A stretch of DNA of 64,000 nucleotides from contig NC_091887.1 in assembly GCF_019399895.1 (NCBI RefSeq), forward strand, positions 2,666,001 through 2,730,000, read 5' to 3'. Shown piece by piece: positions 1 to 12,700 of this stretch. Position numbers and translations under genes: made by a program. Each line of letters begins with the position of its first letter. Position 1 is the stretch's first letter. This stretch comes from Cardiocondyla obscurior. Its lineage: Eukaryota > Arthropoda > Insecta > Hymenoptera > Formicidae. The notes under the pieces were generated by a model. The model had not been told where the DNA came from. It saw only the letters and a program-made list of their open reading frames with translations, and searched no databases.

Positions 1-3000
1 AAATATCGTAAACCGGTTTTGATTTTACAATTCATCGCAAACAAAAGTTGAACGTTATTTTCTTTTACAAAGCCGTGGCATAATAATTTTATTAAAATAC
101 AGTAATAGATCGTGAAAAAGGAAAATGATAAATGTTAATATTTTCTAGCCAGATTTATTACAAAAATTGCGGCACACGTAATGTTCTTTCGCTATCAACG
201 ATTTCAGATACGTTAACGGTCTAAATGAATAATTTTCTAAAGCAAAAAGAGAGCCGGGTTTACATTCGACAACGTCCGTTGATGTAACAGCTTGTTACAT
301 TAACTGTTAGCTTATGAAATTCAAAGCGACCCGCTGACAATCGAATGCTCCTCGTTCGCGAGAAAAATCGGTGCCATTGACATCGAAACCCACGTCGGCG
401 ACGCTTATTATTGCCATCTACTATATATTAGGTCGCACCCTTCGCATTAACATCCGAATCAGCCACGGTCTGGGCGTGATACTGGTCGATTTATTAGCTG
501 GCAGAAATTACGATTCGCATATTAAGCTCCGGATTATATGACGCTTCTTTACAGAACGCTTCTTCTTTTCGTTGCTAACAGTCCGATGTAGTTTAGAAAC
601 ATTAATGACTCGGATCTTAACTCTTTAACAATAAATAACAATTAAACCGCGAGCTAGATTTTTAAATAATTATTTTAGTCGTGTATGAAAGACATGATAA
701 ATTATTACAAAATTTTTTTTTTTTTTTGGAGAAAGATTTTATTAGAAAAAAAGAATTAATGGGCGGTGACTGATGCAGTAACGTCGTGTGAATAAACCTT
801 TAGCAGACAATATCGCCGGCAAGCGAGGCGTGGCAACCGAAGCGACTTTCGATATCGTCGATTTAATTTAATATGCTCGCAGGCACGAGCGATTGGTAGC
901 GCGTTAAGTAATAAAACATTATTTATCGGTAGGCGTGTTTCGTATCGGTGTTGAAGGAATTGCGATTGACTTGTTAACTTCTGTCGTTCCAATGGCTTCC
1001 GAGGCCAATAATATATCGCTGCGATCGTGATGATAAAGACGTTCCTTCTGTCGCGGCGACTAATCTTAAATGCCATATACTGTCATTTAATATATGCCTC
1101 ACGGAACGTAACTGTCGCCGAACGATATCGTAAATTATACGCTGCAATAATTTAAAAGACAATAGCCGCTGCTCGCTTGAGAATTTTGCGATAAACCTTT
1201 TTCTTACTTGATCAAAAATCTAGATTGATAGACATACTTTTATTTCGTGCTTTTGGAAATTAAAAAGACCCACAATTTTTATTCTACGTTATACGGAGTA
1301 AGATTTTTTAAATCGTGGCATATCGTATTAATAAAACTTTTTGTTTTTCCTTTAGTCTCTTTTGCATTTTTGTGTTCGTACGTAAGATGCTTTCTAGAAA
1401 GCGACAGGAAGTTAACATAGTAAATCATTTAATCCTTGTTTAACATTCGATTAGAATCTTAGGCGGAAAGCACCCCATGACTTCTTTTTCTATTCAGGAG
1501 TTTCTACGAATTATTTAAACGTGAACCTTTGTCATATACATATGTCACGCAGAACAATAGATTAAACTCTGATTCTTCATTGGTTTTCGCGCAGCCTCTA
1601 TTCTAAAACTCTGCGGAGGAAAGTTCGGCAAAAGATTATGTCGAAAGAACTCTCGTATAATTTTAGGACGAGTGACATTCGAAAAGCATCGAGATCTCTT
1701 ATAGGCATAAAATTAAATATAATTAATTTTAATGTTAAGAGTTTTTTTTTTTTTTTAATTTTGATTTCGAAATATTTACATTGTGTCGCGATTTTGCATT
1801 GTAGTGCACTTTATGCAATCGCGATGCCGCATGAAATATCGTATATATTGGTGATACCGCTGCTGTTTTCGTTACACGCCATTACACCGTTACACTCGCG
1901 TTAAATATCCGGTTTGGTGAACCGTGGTAAACAAGCCTCCCAATTTGCTTTTACATCCGATCCTTTTGCTAATCGATTTACGATTCGCAATACCTGCGAA
2001 TCCGTTCAATCGGTTTTTGATTTTGCAGCGAAAATGCCATTTTACATACGTATACGCGCGCACGATGAACTGCCAATTTGTGATTCATCTCTGAATCGCA
2101 ATTATCACAATAAACCGCGATAAAAGTTCACGTGTGTTAAGATTCCAAAACGCGAGCCATACATAGCTCCAAGCTTTGCGCGTTGAAACAACGACGTTAT
2201 AAAAAAAAAAAAAATTAGTTACACTAATAAAGTTGAAGCGATAAAATAGAAAATTTTAATAATAAACATATACCGGTAAGAAATTATGAGTAAATTATTT
2301 ATAACTTTATTGTGAAGAATATTAAGTAAAACATGTTACTCTTGCGATAGGTTTTTTAAGTCGTCAAATAATTTATTCAGATTTTTCGTTCATTCATTGC
2401 CGAATCGAATTTGGTAAACACGATTACTCGATACTGATTGTATTTACCAGTGTATTTTTCTAAAACATCCCTCACGCAATATCTTCGTGTTTCTTCGATT
2501 GCGTCGAAAGTACCATGATTGCGAACGAGATCGGTCCTATTCGGTGATGAGAAATTCGCACATTGTTCGCGGTGGATTTTCCTCCCCTTCCCCCAGCCTC
2601 CTCCTCCCCCCCCTCCCCTTTTCAAGATGATCTTCAATCTGCACAGTAATCGTCGATATACTCCCGTCGAGAGTAAATTAAACGTCGAGCTTAGCCGATT
2701 TACGTCAGCATCGTTCTCGAGGGCGGCGGGTCGTCTTCTTTTTCTTCCTGGCCCCGCGCCGTCTTCTTGGCTTCGCATCAATCTCGAATGCAAATTCGCG
2801 TCGAAGCCGCGAAGAGGACGCCGAACAATCGGCGCGGGGCGTCGCGAGGGAAAATAAATCAAGATATCAAAGGAAGCGCCGGCGACGATGTCGACGTCGC
2901 TGGATATCTTAATCAATGCTATCGTGAAATCTCGCTGAACCAATCCGGAATAAAAGTGATTACCGCCTCGATAAAATGGGAGCACGGGGGAGGAGGGAGG

Positions 3001-4070
3001 TGGAGATCGGGGGAAAATGCGAAACGGGAGTCGGGGCTGTAGAAGTGCCTGACAAACAGATCTCGCCCGGAAAAACGGATAATTATCCGACGTGGTCGAG
3101 ATGGTCTATTTACATATCCCTGCGCCGATTTCCACAATGCCGGCGCGCGCTGGGATTTAAATTAAAATGTTGTTTGCGCCGATACTTAAATCCGCAGTGG
3201 TCTCTCCTTCCTCTTTGTCTTCCCGTGCCTCGATCAAGGAAAAGAAAACCGCGAACGTTAGGAGAACTTGCTCGAATTTACCGGGTGACAATAATAATTT
3301 TTTTTTTCCTTTTTCTTTATTTTTTTTTCTTTTTGTCAGGCACGTAAAGATGGTTTTCTGCAATAGACATAATTTTTCGCAAAATTACGTGAAGAGTTGC
3401 CGCTTCAGCGAAGTGCATAGTTGAGTTTGTAGCGAAGAGTCAAGAGTTACGTTGCTCATACACGCGCGATCGGATTAACGCATATAATTTTTTTAGCGGA
3501 AAAGATTATTACCGCGATTAGTATGTTATCGCTATCCGCGCGAGCTTATACAACGAGTGTATCGAGGAGCAATTTCGATGACGCTTTTAAAGTAGCACTC
3601 GAGCATCTCAGTGACACGTGTTCCTGACACTCGTATTCGAGCACAAGACGAAGAAGAGGCGGACCACCCCGCGACTTTCGACACCCTTATTTTTCGTGGC
3701 TTTTTTGCCCTCGTCTCTCTTTCGACGGTGGCTGATGCCCGCGACAGACGATTCTCCCTTTCGCGTCCCACACAATTACTCAAACAACGCATTAATGTCG
3801 TTTCTTTCAGAAATCGAAGTCTCGTGGGTCGCGGAAAAAAAAACGGTTGTCAGGATTATTCTTTGCAGGGAACAGGGGAAAATATTAAATGCTCTCGAAA
3901 TATTACAGCGATGCTTCAGAATTGTAAACCAAAATTAATAAGTAACTTAAAAATATAATGTTTTAGTTAGAAGTATTTCTTACTTAGTATCTATTCGTTA
4001 CTGTATAAAATTTAAAAAGTAAGGTTGTATCGTTAAAAAAAAAAAAAAATAATAAATAAAATTTGTCTAG
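1..4070. other. Intergenic: AT-rich first 2.3 kb, then a CpG-rich block
   Basis: No coding region is supported. Bases 1 to about 2350 are AT-rich with poly-T runs near 712-728 and 1741-1756. About 2380-3900 is GC- and CpG-rich, and includes a C-rich tract at 2581-2620 whose complement is G-run rich. ORFs here (for example the 202-codon minus ORF at 2377-2985) are made of Arg, Gly, Ser and Pro with homopolymer runs and resemble no protein I know. Nothing identifiable as an RNA gene was seen. Confidence 0.6.
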
Positions 4071-4357
4071 ACAATTATTACTTTATAATAACGAACTAGA
4101 AAAATTAAATATCTAAACGCTTTTTGCCGCGTACTACGTTTACTACGCGTTCTGACCTATGATGACGCGCGCTCGACTGTGGAGTACGCTGACCGGCAGG
4201 CCCGCTGGTCAGCGTACTCCACAATCTAGCGCGCGTACACACAGGTCAATGCACGTAGTAGTGTAGTAGTAGTAGTAGTAGTATGTACACGTAGTACGCG
4301 GAGAAAAATATTTAGATATCTATTTTTTCTAACTCGTTGTTAGCTAGTAATAATTGT
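4071..4357. repeat. Long imperfect inverted repeat (foldback or MITE-like element)
   Basis: The left arm (about 4071-4194) and right arm (about 4207-4357) are reverse complements over almost their whole length, around a 12-nt loop (4195-4206). The innermost 16 bp, 4179-4194 against 4207-4222, are a perfect match (GTGGAGTACGCTGACC). Further out, matched blocks include CGCGCGCT, the TGACCT region, CCGCGTACTACG, GATATCTAAA/AATATCTAAA and ACAATTATTACT. The right arm is longer because it holds a run of about seven GTA triplets (about 4258-4283). No ORF lies inside. Foldback transposons and MITEs have this shape; a long hairpin RNA locus is an alternative. No target-site duplication could be fixed because the outer edges are AT-rich and decayed. 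Confidence 0.75.
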
Positions 4358-7300
4358 TCAGTACTTTGACGTTTTGAACGTCTACATTTCTGGCTTATTG
4401 CTAGACAGTTTCGCTAGACAGCTACGAGATAAATCACGAATTGATCGGTTAGTTAGTCATTAGAAAACGGTTAGGCTCACTCAGGATAGCTGTTATAAAT
4501 TAATAAGAGACCATTTAGCTTTTTAAAATTCTAAAAAAAAATAGCAGGCTGCGTTACTTTTTTTTTTTATTTCTGTCGGTTACAACTTCAAAACGCATAC
4601 ACACGTTAGACTGATTTTCTCACGCTGACGGCGACATTTTCGTTTGCAGTATCTCGGGGAATCGTAATTCGATACCACGCGCGCGATCCGCTTTAGCCGA
4701 TGACGACTCGTTGTCTCCGAATTTATTCGCCAGGTGCCCCCTTTCCGATCGATTATGCAGAAATAATATTTTCTGATAATCGTCGCGGAAATCGATTTGA
4801 GGCGCGAGAAAAGCAGCGTTCCTTTTTCTCTCTCCTTCCGCCGTCCGGGATCCGTTACGCTTCTCCGCGCCGATAAAAAAAGAAATTGCATTGTCCCGGG
4901 GAAACGGGATAACTCCGAGGACGCAAGGGGCGGAGAAGCCACGGGTAAAAGGGGTAAGAAGCGCGCGAGAGGAGCCTTCCACGGGATGCGGGATATTGTA
5001 TCCCATAAACGCTCTCATTGTGACCCACGTGTGTTACAAATTCCCTTTCGTGCCCTTTGGCTGGGAATAAACCCTTTCCTTAATTAGCATTGTATAGAAT
5101 TCCTATTGGCGAATCTCCGTCTACGAATCTCCTCTCCCCCTTCCCTCCGCCCGCTCTTTCCTGTCCCTATTTCTTTCTCCCATCGTTTCTTCTTCTTCTT
5201 CTTTTTTTTTTCTTTTTCCTTTTTTTTTCGCTCGCTCTCGGAAGCTAAGCTCTTACGATCCCGACGCGGCGCATCGATACGTTTATTGGATGTTATTTCA
5301 ATCGCGGTCCTCGGCGCAGTAGATCTTTTTGCTCCGATCCTGATTCGAGGGCAAGGGGTGGAGCGCGGCGGGAAATACTAGAAACGACTTTTCGCATTTC
5401 GAGGCGGGAAGCCTTTTCGCGTGATTGACAGCTCCGGTTGTTGCGGCAAACTGCGACATCGTTCGCCGCGAACGTGACGTACATCTGGGAATTACCGTCG
5501 ATTATTGGAACGCGCTTTAAATATTTATAGCGAGCATTCTTCCGCGGGACGGCGACGCTTACATATTAATAAAATATATTTCCGCTGCCCTGTTTCGAAA
5601 TAATGCCGAGGACCTGAATATCGTTACAACGCACGCTGATAATTCTCGCCTTTTCTGCACGCGTTTCGTTAAAATTGTCACACGAGCACTCCCATTGTCA
5701 CGAAAAATCTTGATTTGACGAACAACATAATTGTACGCTCAATTATACTTATCAACATATTTATTTTATTATCTTCCGCTTCAAAAATAATAGCTCATAA
5801 ATTGCTCACCTGAAAAACGTATGCTACATATCAATCTATCGTAAAATTCGATGCCAATTAATTCGCTTTAGATCGTCATTGAGTCGCCTAGTGCACAATG
5901 CGAAAGAACAGACGTGTATAAAAGAAATAAAAAAAAAAGAAAAAAAAAATCCCCGATCAAAAACTATTCGGAAACGGACCTTGGAGTCGCAAAAATCGCG
6001 CCGTAATCTTTCTCGATGGTAATCACCGACGTTGTGCGGCGCGACTCGCGCGATCGTTTATATTGCGCGTGCCAATGGGCTCGACAGTCCCGACAGACGT
6101 GTTCTCGGTGTCGCGTCCGGTCTCACACTTTAAGTAGACGTACGAGACGACGAACGTGAGACGCCCGCGGAGAGTCTGCCGGGAGACCGGAATCTTCCCG
6201 GTATCGCGCGCCCTGGGTGGCTCCTCTTGTTCGCCGCGACGTACATTAGCGGCTATCGTTTCCCCGCGCGTCGAGACCGTCGAGATCCGATCGAGAGCCG
6301 CTAGGCCGGACACTATCGCGACGTATCTGACAGCCGTCGGGTCCGTCAAACCGGCCGACCCGCGGTACGGTTGCAGCGTCTCGGGGCGCGAAACACGCCC
6401 ACGTTGTAGCACTGTTACGCGTGTTTTCAATTAACGAGATAACCCGTGGCAAAAAATCCGCGGGCATGCGAATACGCGAATAGCGCGCGGTACAGTACGC
6501 GCTTGGTAGCACAGGATCTCCGTTTGAAAATACAATTTTTTTCTCTTTTTTTTTTATATTTTTTTTTTTTTCTAATACGGAAAAGGAATTAATTAGGAAT
6601 ACGCCGATTTATCAGTTCAGCGCTCGCGGGCCTGGGAAACGCGAGATTCCCGGGCACTCATGGCCTCGAGGACGCGAGGGCTCGAAGAGAGGATGCCCGA
6701 GACCTCGGCGCGTCCAAGAAGCAGCCCCAAGTACCCAATCAGATGTCAAGACGGCGATTATTTCTTAGCGCGTGAAAAATACCGTGGGACGGGGGAGGGT
6801 AAAGGGGAGAGAAGCAGGGGAGCGATCGATGATTCCGGATGACAAGGGAACACGTTGGACTTGACAGTGCCGCGGCGGTGGAGCCTGGCGGTGTTCCCCG
6901 CGAGCGCAGCAACACCTGCGAGAGCGCCAATCAGGTTCGGCATACACTGGCGAACGCTCGCGGCAATAAATCAACCGACGTCTCGCCCGGTGGGTACGCG
7001 CGCCGTGGCGCGGCATTATTTATGGCCGTTCGTTAGCGCGGCAACAGTTCGAAAACGCGCGGAACCGATGCCGTTTAGGATGCTGTGTGGCCCCGCGCGA
7101 CTCGCGTCATCGCGCCAGCAGCGTCGGCGAGAGATTCTTGCAGGGTCCGCTTGGCACTACGAAGCCGCGTGTAATACCCCAATAGTGTCGTGATTGGTAA
7201 AAAAACGAGAAAGAAAGAAAAGTAAAAAAAGGGTAGAGCCGCGTTCACGTCACGGGCACGTCGAATGATGCACAAGGAGATAACGATACCGGGCTATTAT

Positions 7301-8699
7301 ACAGTTTTTAACGAGGCTGAAACGCCGGGAAACTCCGGCGTTCTCATCGCGTCTGTCGTGCGGATTTCAATTCTTCAGGCGGTCGAGTTCTCTTATCTCT
7401 CATCTTATCGGTGAGATCCGTCAGTTATCGGTTTCCCTAATGTTTCGAATTTTATTTTTACTCGCAGTTTCCGTCACGGATTTCGGGATCGCGACACCGT
7501 ATTTTCACATTGTATCTAGATTCTCTCCTCGTGATCATAACGTACGTGAGTAGGATAATCGAGAACAAATTGAAGCTCGTAGCTCGTGCCGAGAATCGTT
7601 TGAAAGCGGGCTTTTTTTTTTTTCCGCGGCGAATATTTACTCGCAGCTGCCATTTAATTTCAACATTTTCGCGCGACAATGCGGTAATCTCTTCCTAAAA
7701 ATTTAGGGAGGAGGAACAGTACTTTCTGTGTCGCGGGCAGAGGGACGGGGAGACGGTTTCGCGCGCAATCGTGCCTGAAAAGCTTGAAGAGACGAAACGG
7801 CGGAGGTAGGGCGAAGGGAGGTTTGAAACTTTTGCGAGGAATAGGAAAGATATTCGAGCCGCCACGGCAGTCTAATTACGAGCAGTGTGGGACAAAGCCC
7901 ACGTTATGGCGGTGCGCCCGTGCATTCGTGCGCGCAGTAACGCCTTCGTCGCCGCAATGGGAATCAAGAGAGATACTCGGAATTTCCGTGGCGTCCTTTC
8001 CAGCGGACGTGCGCGAATAGCTAGCTGGATGGCTGGATAATACCGTTAAAAAACGCTTTCCGTTCCTATAAACGTAGGTAATTTGTATATACATTAGGAC
8101 TTTAATTAAATACATTTCTTTACGATTGATTTAACCGACGAGTGTCGCGACGTATCCGACAGGTAACAATTCGCGGTGCCTACATTGTAATCAGTATCGG
8201 TATAATACGTGTTATATTCGACGATGTAATATTCGGCATAAATATTCTTGTACAGCGCGTTAACTTGCGTACGTGACAAACGTGTAGGGGGTGCTGGAGT
8301 GGGGGAAATGAGTCGCAGGCCGCGAGCGCGAGTCGCTTTCCGCCCCCCCTCACACTTTGTCCTGTACCGACTGCGTAGCGAGGAGCACGTGCGTAGGAGC
8401 CGTTCCGTTCTTATCGGAAGTTATCGGCATTTTTGACGAACCCAGACGCAACCTAGCGCGAACTACCGTCTTCCTAATCATACTCTGCATATGGAGAGCG
8501 TTCACGATGTGCTTTTTCTTTCTCTAATGTAAGTCAATGTCCTCGTTTATTATATTCGCGTCTTTGGGGCGATTAGTTGAGCTTGCGAACGATTAATTCG
8601 TCTCACCTCGGCTAAGTTTCAAGCGAGCTAGTCGAAGAATACTTTTCAACGTTCCTAAGAACGTTTCTGCCGACCGGGAGTTTCAGCACGTGTCTGGTA
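4358..8699. other. Intergenic: CpG-rich island sequence with AT-rich breaks
   Basis: No coding region is supported. CpG-rich blocks at about 4600-5560 and 6020-8030 are separated by AT-rich stretches (5700-5960, 6530-6600). A SOX-type word CCATTGTC lies at 5692-5699. The ORFs at 6023-6512 and 6660-7275 overlap in several frames on both strands, as expected where stop codons are scarce, and none has a recognisable domain. TTTATGG at 7019-7025 resembles a Caudal/Abd-B-type site, but one such word is weak evidence. Confidence 0.55.
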
Positions 8700-8771
8700 A
8701 AAGTGTGATTTGCACTACTGAAGGTTGTATCCGGGTTGATCTAGCCGGAGCTCGGTCGAGGCTTGGCCGAG
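8700..8771 (+). ncRNA. Possible 3' end of a leading exon of the duplicated plus-strand transcript
   Basis: A good donor, GAG|GTGAGC, falls at 8771/8772. It lies 333 bp before the acceptor of the first 300-nt exon (9105), so an exon ending here could splice into it. The exon's 5' end is unknown and the start given is arbitrary. A competing donor (AAT|GTAAGT) lies at 8528/8529. No TATA or initiator was found at a fitting distance. This entry rests on one splice site and should be treated as a hypothesis. Confidence 0.2.
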
Positions 8772-9104
8772 GTGAGCCGAACATTGCGACGTATCTGAGA
8801 GTTATAGAGGTTTCTAAAAAATATTGAGATTATGACGAGTATAATGTTCGGAATGCGTGTCTTTGTACAAGTAGCGACCGCTGCGTAGAGGACAGAGGTC
8901 GACGCAAGCAGCACACATGCAGGGCGTACAGTGTTTACGGGATCGCTTTACTCTTGCCGGATTATTTTCGTTACTTCGTCGCTAGCGAGTCTATATACGC
9001 GTCGCATATTCATTCCGCGAATAATACGTAAGAAGCGAATACATCGTTACAGTATATCAATACTTTATTTGTATTAACCAGGCAATACTTTTGTTCTGTT
9101 ACAG

Positions 9105-9404
9105 ATCCAGAGAAGAATCTACGTGTTCTCGTTAATGATATTTAGTGAACGAACCGCGATCGATTAATTAATTTTTTTTTTTTTTTCTTGCGAGTATCGC
9201 AATGTTTCGCACGAATTATTTTATTATCTGGTTTTTTTTTTTTTTTTTTTTCGCGAGTACCGCAATGTTTCGCGCGAATTATTTTATTATCTGAGTTTTT
9301 TTTCCGCGAGTGTTAATATCCAGTGCGCGGAAGGATGGCTCGACACGTCGCAACTGAGAGGAGGAGGCTAAGGAAGCATCATGCTTCAGCGGAGCAACCC
9401 AAGG
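9105..9404 (+). ncRNA. Duplicated 300-nt exon, copy A1 (probable long noncoding RNA)
   Basis: The exon is bounded by an acceptor (TTCTGTTACAG, ending 9104) and a donor (AAGG|GTGAGC, GT at 9405-9406), so it is exactly 300 nt. Its 3' part is a clear duplicate of 29438-29529: 9320-9349 is identical to 29440-29469, and after one mismatch 9351-9366 equals 29471-29486. The 5' part is less alike but shares AACGAACCG and TTTCGCGCGAATT. It contains a tandem repeat with long poly-T. An ATG at 9335 in a GGAAGGATGGCT context opens MARHVATERRRLRK..., which runs through the junction and stops in the next exon after 28 codons. The other copy ends in a different splice phase, so long coding potential is unlikely. 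It could also be a 5'-leader exon of a gene outside the window. Confidence 0.55.
9190..9303 (+). repeat. Two-copy tandem repeat with poly-T spacers inside exon A1
   Basis: A unit starting CGCGAGTA(T/C)CGCAATGTTTCGC and ending TTATTTTATTATCTG occurs at about 9190-9230 and again at about 9252-9294. Each is followed by poly-T (about 20 and 9 bases). A third CGCGAGT starts at 9305 and leads into the conserved block. Copy A2 at 29 kb has only one related segment (TTTCGCGCGAATT), so the duplication happened in copy A1 or was lost in A2. Confidence 0.75.
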
Positions 9405-9686
9405 GTGAGCATCTTGTTTCACTTGCTTAAAATTAATATTCTCGGGTTATTAAATTTGTTTTAATATCATAATAGAGTTTAATACTTAATTATTTAAAGA
9501 AAGTAATAAAAGAAATTTTTTATTATAGAAAAAATTTAATTAAAAAAAAAAATCTTAGTCGAATAATAAATTAATTTGGTTTTGTTTAATTGGAAAACTT
9601 ATTAGAGACGCGTACATATTTTTTTTTTATGAGATAGATATTGTTCTTCTGATCTGTCTACAATTTAATTTTTATATTTGTTACAG

Positions 9687-9727
9687 GATCGTCGTTGCAG
9701 TAAAACTCCGCTGCTGCGCATCGTTCG
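9687..9727 (+). ncRNA. Duplicated microexon, copy B1 (41 nt)
   Basis: The exon follows a polypyrimidine tract and acceptor (TTTATATTTGTTACAG, ending 9686) and ends at a donor (TTCG|GTGAGT, GT at 9728-9729). The intron separating it from exon A1 is 282 bp. The intron 3' end, TAATTTTTATATTT...GTTACAG, nearly matches that before copy B2, and the exon shares CCGCTGC and CTGCGCATC with B2. A TAA at 9701-9703 ends the short frame entering from exon A1. An internal TTGCAG at 9695-9700 could act as an alternative acceptor. The next exon is unknown; exon A2, 19.5 kb downstream, is the obvious candidate. Confidence 0.5.
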
Positions 9728-12700
9728 GTGAGTCGTATGTTTTTTTTTAAGCAAGCTAGCGTAGGGATAAAAAAGATATTACACGCGAAAAACTAACAGC
9801 AATTAAAGTTTATTAGGTAATAAAAAAAAAATTAAAATTAACAAAATAATAAAATTTAGACTGATCTTTATTTTCGAAATATACCAAGCGAGAAGCAATT
9901 AACATCGCGAAAAAGTGGCAAGAATTAATTCCATTCGTTGGAACACGAATTTTTTTCTTAGATAGGATGATTTTAAAATATTCAATGTACGTAGGCATTA
10001 TGGTAATATTGATGTATGGACTGATGAAAGATGTTTTCCATTTCGGTTTTATGATTTCCCCTGATTTCGTGGGTATGGTCACTTAACCGATGACCAACGT
10101 GATATTCCCAATTTGTAAGAAACGTGAATAAATTTCTTCAAAGCATTTAGAGAATGAATGACTGTTATTTTCTCACGTGATCAATTTATTCGACATCCGG
10201 AACAAATTTGCGATTTTGATGTAAGAGCTTTGTCACGATCAACAAATTTTCAATTTAGCAAAAAAGAAAATTAAATATTTTAATAAACTAAAATAATCTT
10301 TTACTAAGAAAAAAAAAAAAAAATAAAAAAAAAGATATATCTACATCTTTCATTTAGTTTGTAAAATCTTCAAATAATTAATTTCATTGTCAACGAACAT
10401 GGGGTGGGATATTCTATACATACGACCATATGTTACGACCATATACGACCCGTGAAAAATCGCGCCGTTCTCCATATACGCGGCGGAATCAATCAGGCAG
10501 CGGATTAAAACTCCATTTTCGCGAGGCAGATGAATACGCTCGCCATTAACTCGTATTCCTTCGGCGTGCTGACGTAGCGGCAATCGCGGCGGTACGGTTT
10601 CCGTATCAGGCCTGGACCGGGAATTTATTTTTCCAACCCGGCGGGCTTGGACACCACCGCCGCGCGGAAAACGCGTGAGAAAGGCGGCGAACGTGGATGA
10701 CTATTAATTTCTCCGCCGCGGCGCTTGGCATGCATTAACGCTTGATTCGTGCACTCGGACATCCAGCCGATGGATAGATAGATGGGTAGATAGCGAGCGC
10801 TATAAAGAGGGCGGAGAGAAGGACGGACGCGCGAGGAGGGAAAGAGGAAGACGAGGAAACGAGCAAAGATTGATAGGACGGAATTCTACCGGTGGATTCG
10901 TAATGGATAGCCCGTGTCCGAATTCGCCAATACCCCTCTCTCCCCGTTCCTGTCGACCCCTCTCGCGGCTCGCTCGCCCTGTATTCTGACCTGATACTTT
11001 CTAATGGAATCCCCGATTGTGTGCCTTATCAATGGCCGGGCCGCGCGTAATACTCGACGAGCGGGGGGCGCGGCGATCCATTATTGCGACGAGAGCTCTC
11101 GCTCTCGAGATAACTTATTTTTTTTTTCTCTTTCCTCCCCTTCACGAGGACTTCCGACGTAGTGCGTTTCGCCACTGACGAATATTATTCTAGCCGGGAA
11201 TGCTCGAGCTTCGTTTTGTTAAACCGTGAAAGTCCCGATGCCGCGATCCAGCCGAAGATAAAAATCGAACGAAAGTATACCGTTATTGTAAATCTAATCG
11301 GCGGAGCGAATAATCTTTAATCTCGATCGGGTTGGCGATGACGGGAGAAGCTGTCTCTCCGCGAGGATTAACTTTGCAAAGCGATAACGTGGATAATTAC
11401 ATAGATAAATATATCGATTATTCTTCTTTTTTTTTTTTTTTCTTTTTTAACGTAAGCTATCTCTCCGGCGAGAAACGTCTCTTTCTCCCGGGAAGTTGTC
11501 GCGTCCGTCGCGTTTGGCTATTAAATTCCACCGCGGTGCAAAAGTCGAGATAGCCCGACGCAAAGGTTGGACCCCGACAAAGGGTCCACGCTCTATCGGG
11601 TGTCCCGAGGAAAAGGAGAGCGCGCGACCGGCGCTCGTAAACTATGCGAGCGCGCGAGGGGCCCATTGAGCTCAGGCCAAGCGTGATATTTCAGGCCGCG
11701 GCGCGGCGTTCCCTATAAGATCCGTATTATGCAAAGGAGCGTGGAATATATCGCGTGTTGCGAATCGCGCGCCTCGCCTATGGCCGCGACACCGCGCGTT
11801 TATCCTCCCGACCGGCCGTTAAACGCGCGTTATGACGCGTGACAGAACTTACGGTGTGTTTTCTGCGAAAACGCGCTACGTGAAGTGATTTTTTTCACCC
11901 CCCCTCCCCCCTCTCTCTTTTTCCCCTCGCAGAAACGCTAAAGAAATCGAACGCGACGGCTTCTCTCTTTCAGCGCGCTCCGGAATTCACTTGTCGCGTA
12001 AAGTCGTGCCGTTTTGCGCACCATTATCGGTCCAGTCTTTCGATCATTTTCGCGCGTCAGGACTTTAAACGCGGAACGTCAATTTTTACGTTCTTATAGT
12101 TAGATCTCGAGCTAGAGGGAATATGTATTTTTCCGCTTCGTGATTTCGGCGAACGTATCACCCGAGCCGGCCCAATTGTTCCCCGAGTGCGATAAATTTT
12201 TCCCAAGCAGGGAAAAGGGTTCGGCTGCGTCCCCAGTAAATCGTGATTGTTTCTTGATCCCCTTCGGTACCCTGACGTGCCGCAAGTCGGTTAACGGTCA
12301 TCCCGTTCGCGGCAGGTGAGATTTTGGCAAATGCAACCCCTTTCGCCGCTTTCCAGATCCGTGTGAAATCCGCGGTAACCCCTTCGCCGACCTAAATCTT
12401 CGTTCTTCTGAAAAATTTTTAACGGTCCCCGTGAATATCGCCGCGAACGTCGTGAAATCTCGTTGCAGCCTCGTTTTCTCTTTCATCTCGATCGAGCCTT
12501 GCCTTCAGCTTAACAGGGAGAAGAAAAAGAAAAAAGAAAAAAAAAAGAAAACCTCGAAAGCGCGTAATGTATTTTTCTTTTCGATTTTTTCGATCCTTGG
12601 TGCGCCGCGAATATCGTGAAAACGAGCGAAAACGAATCGCTTGTCTCGCAAGCTTCAGAAAACAGGAGGGTGTAGAAGCGAGCTGCATAAACACGCAGGT

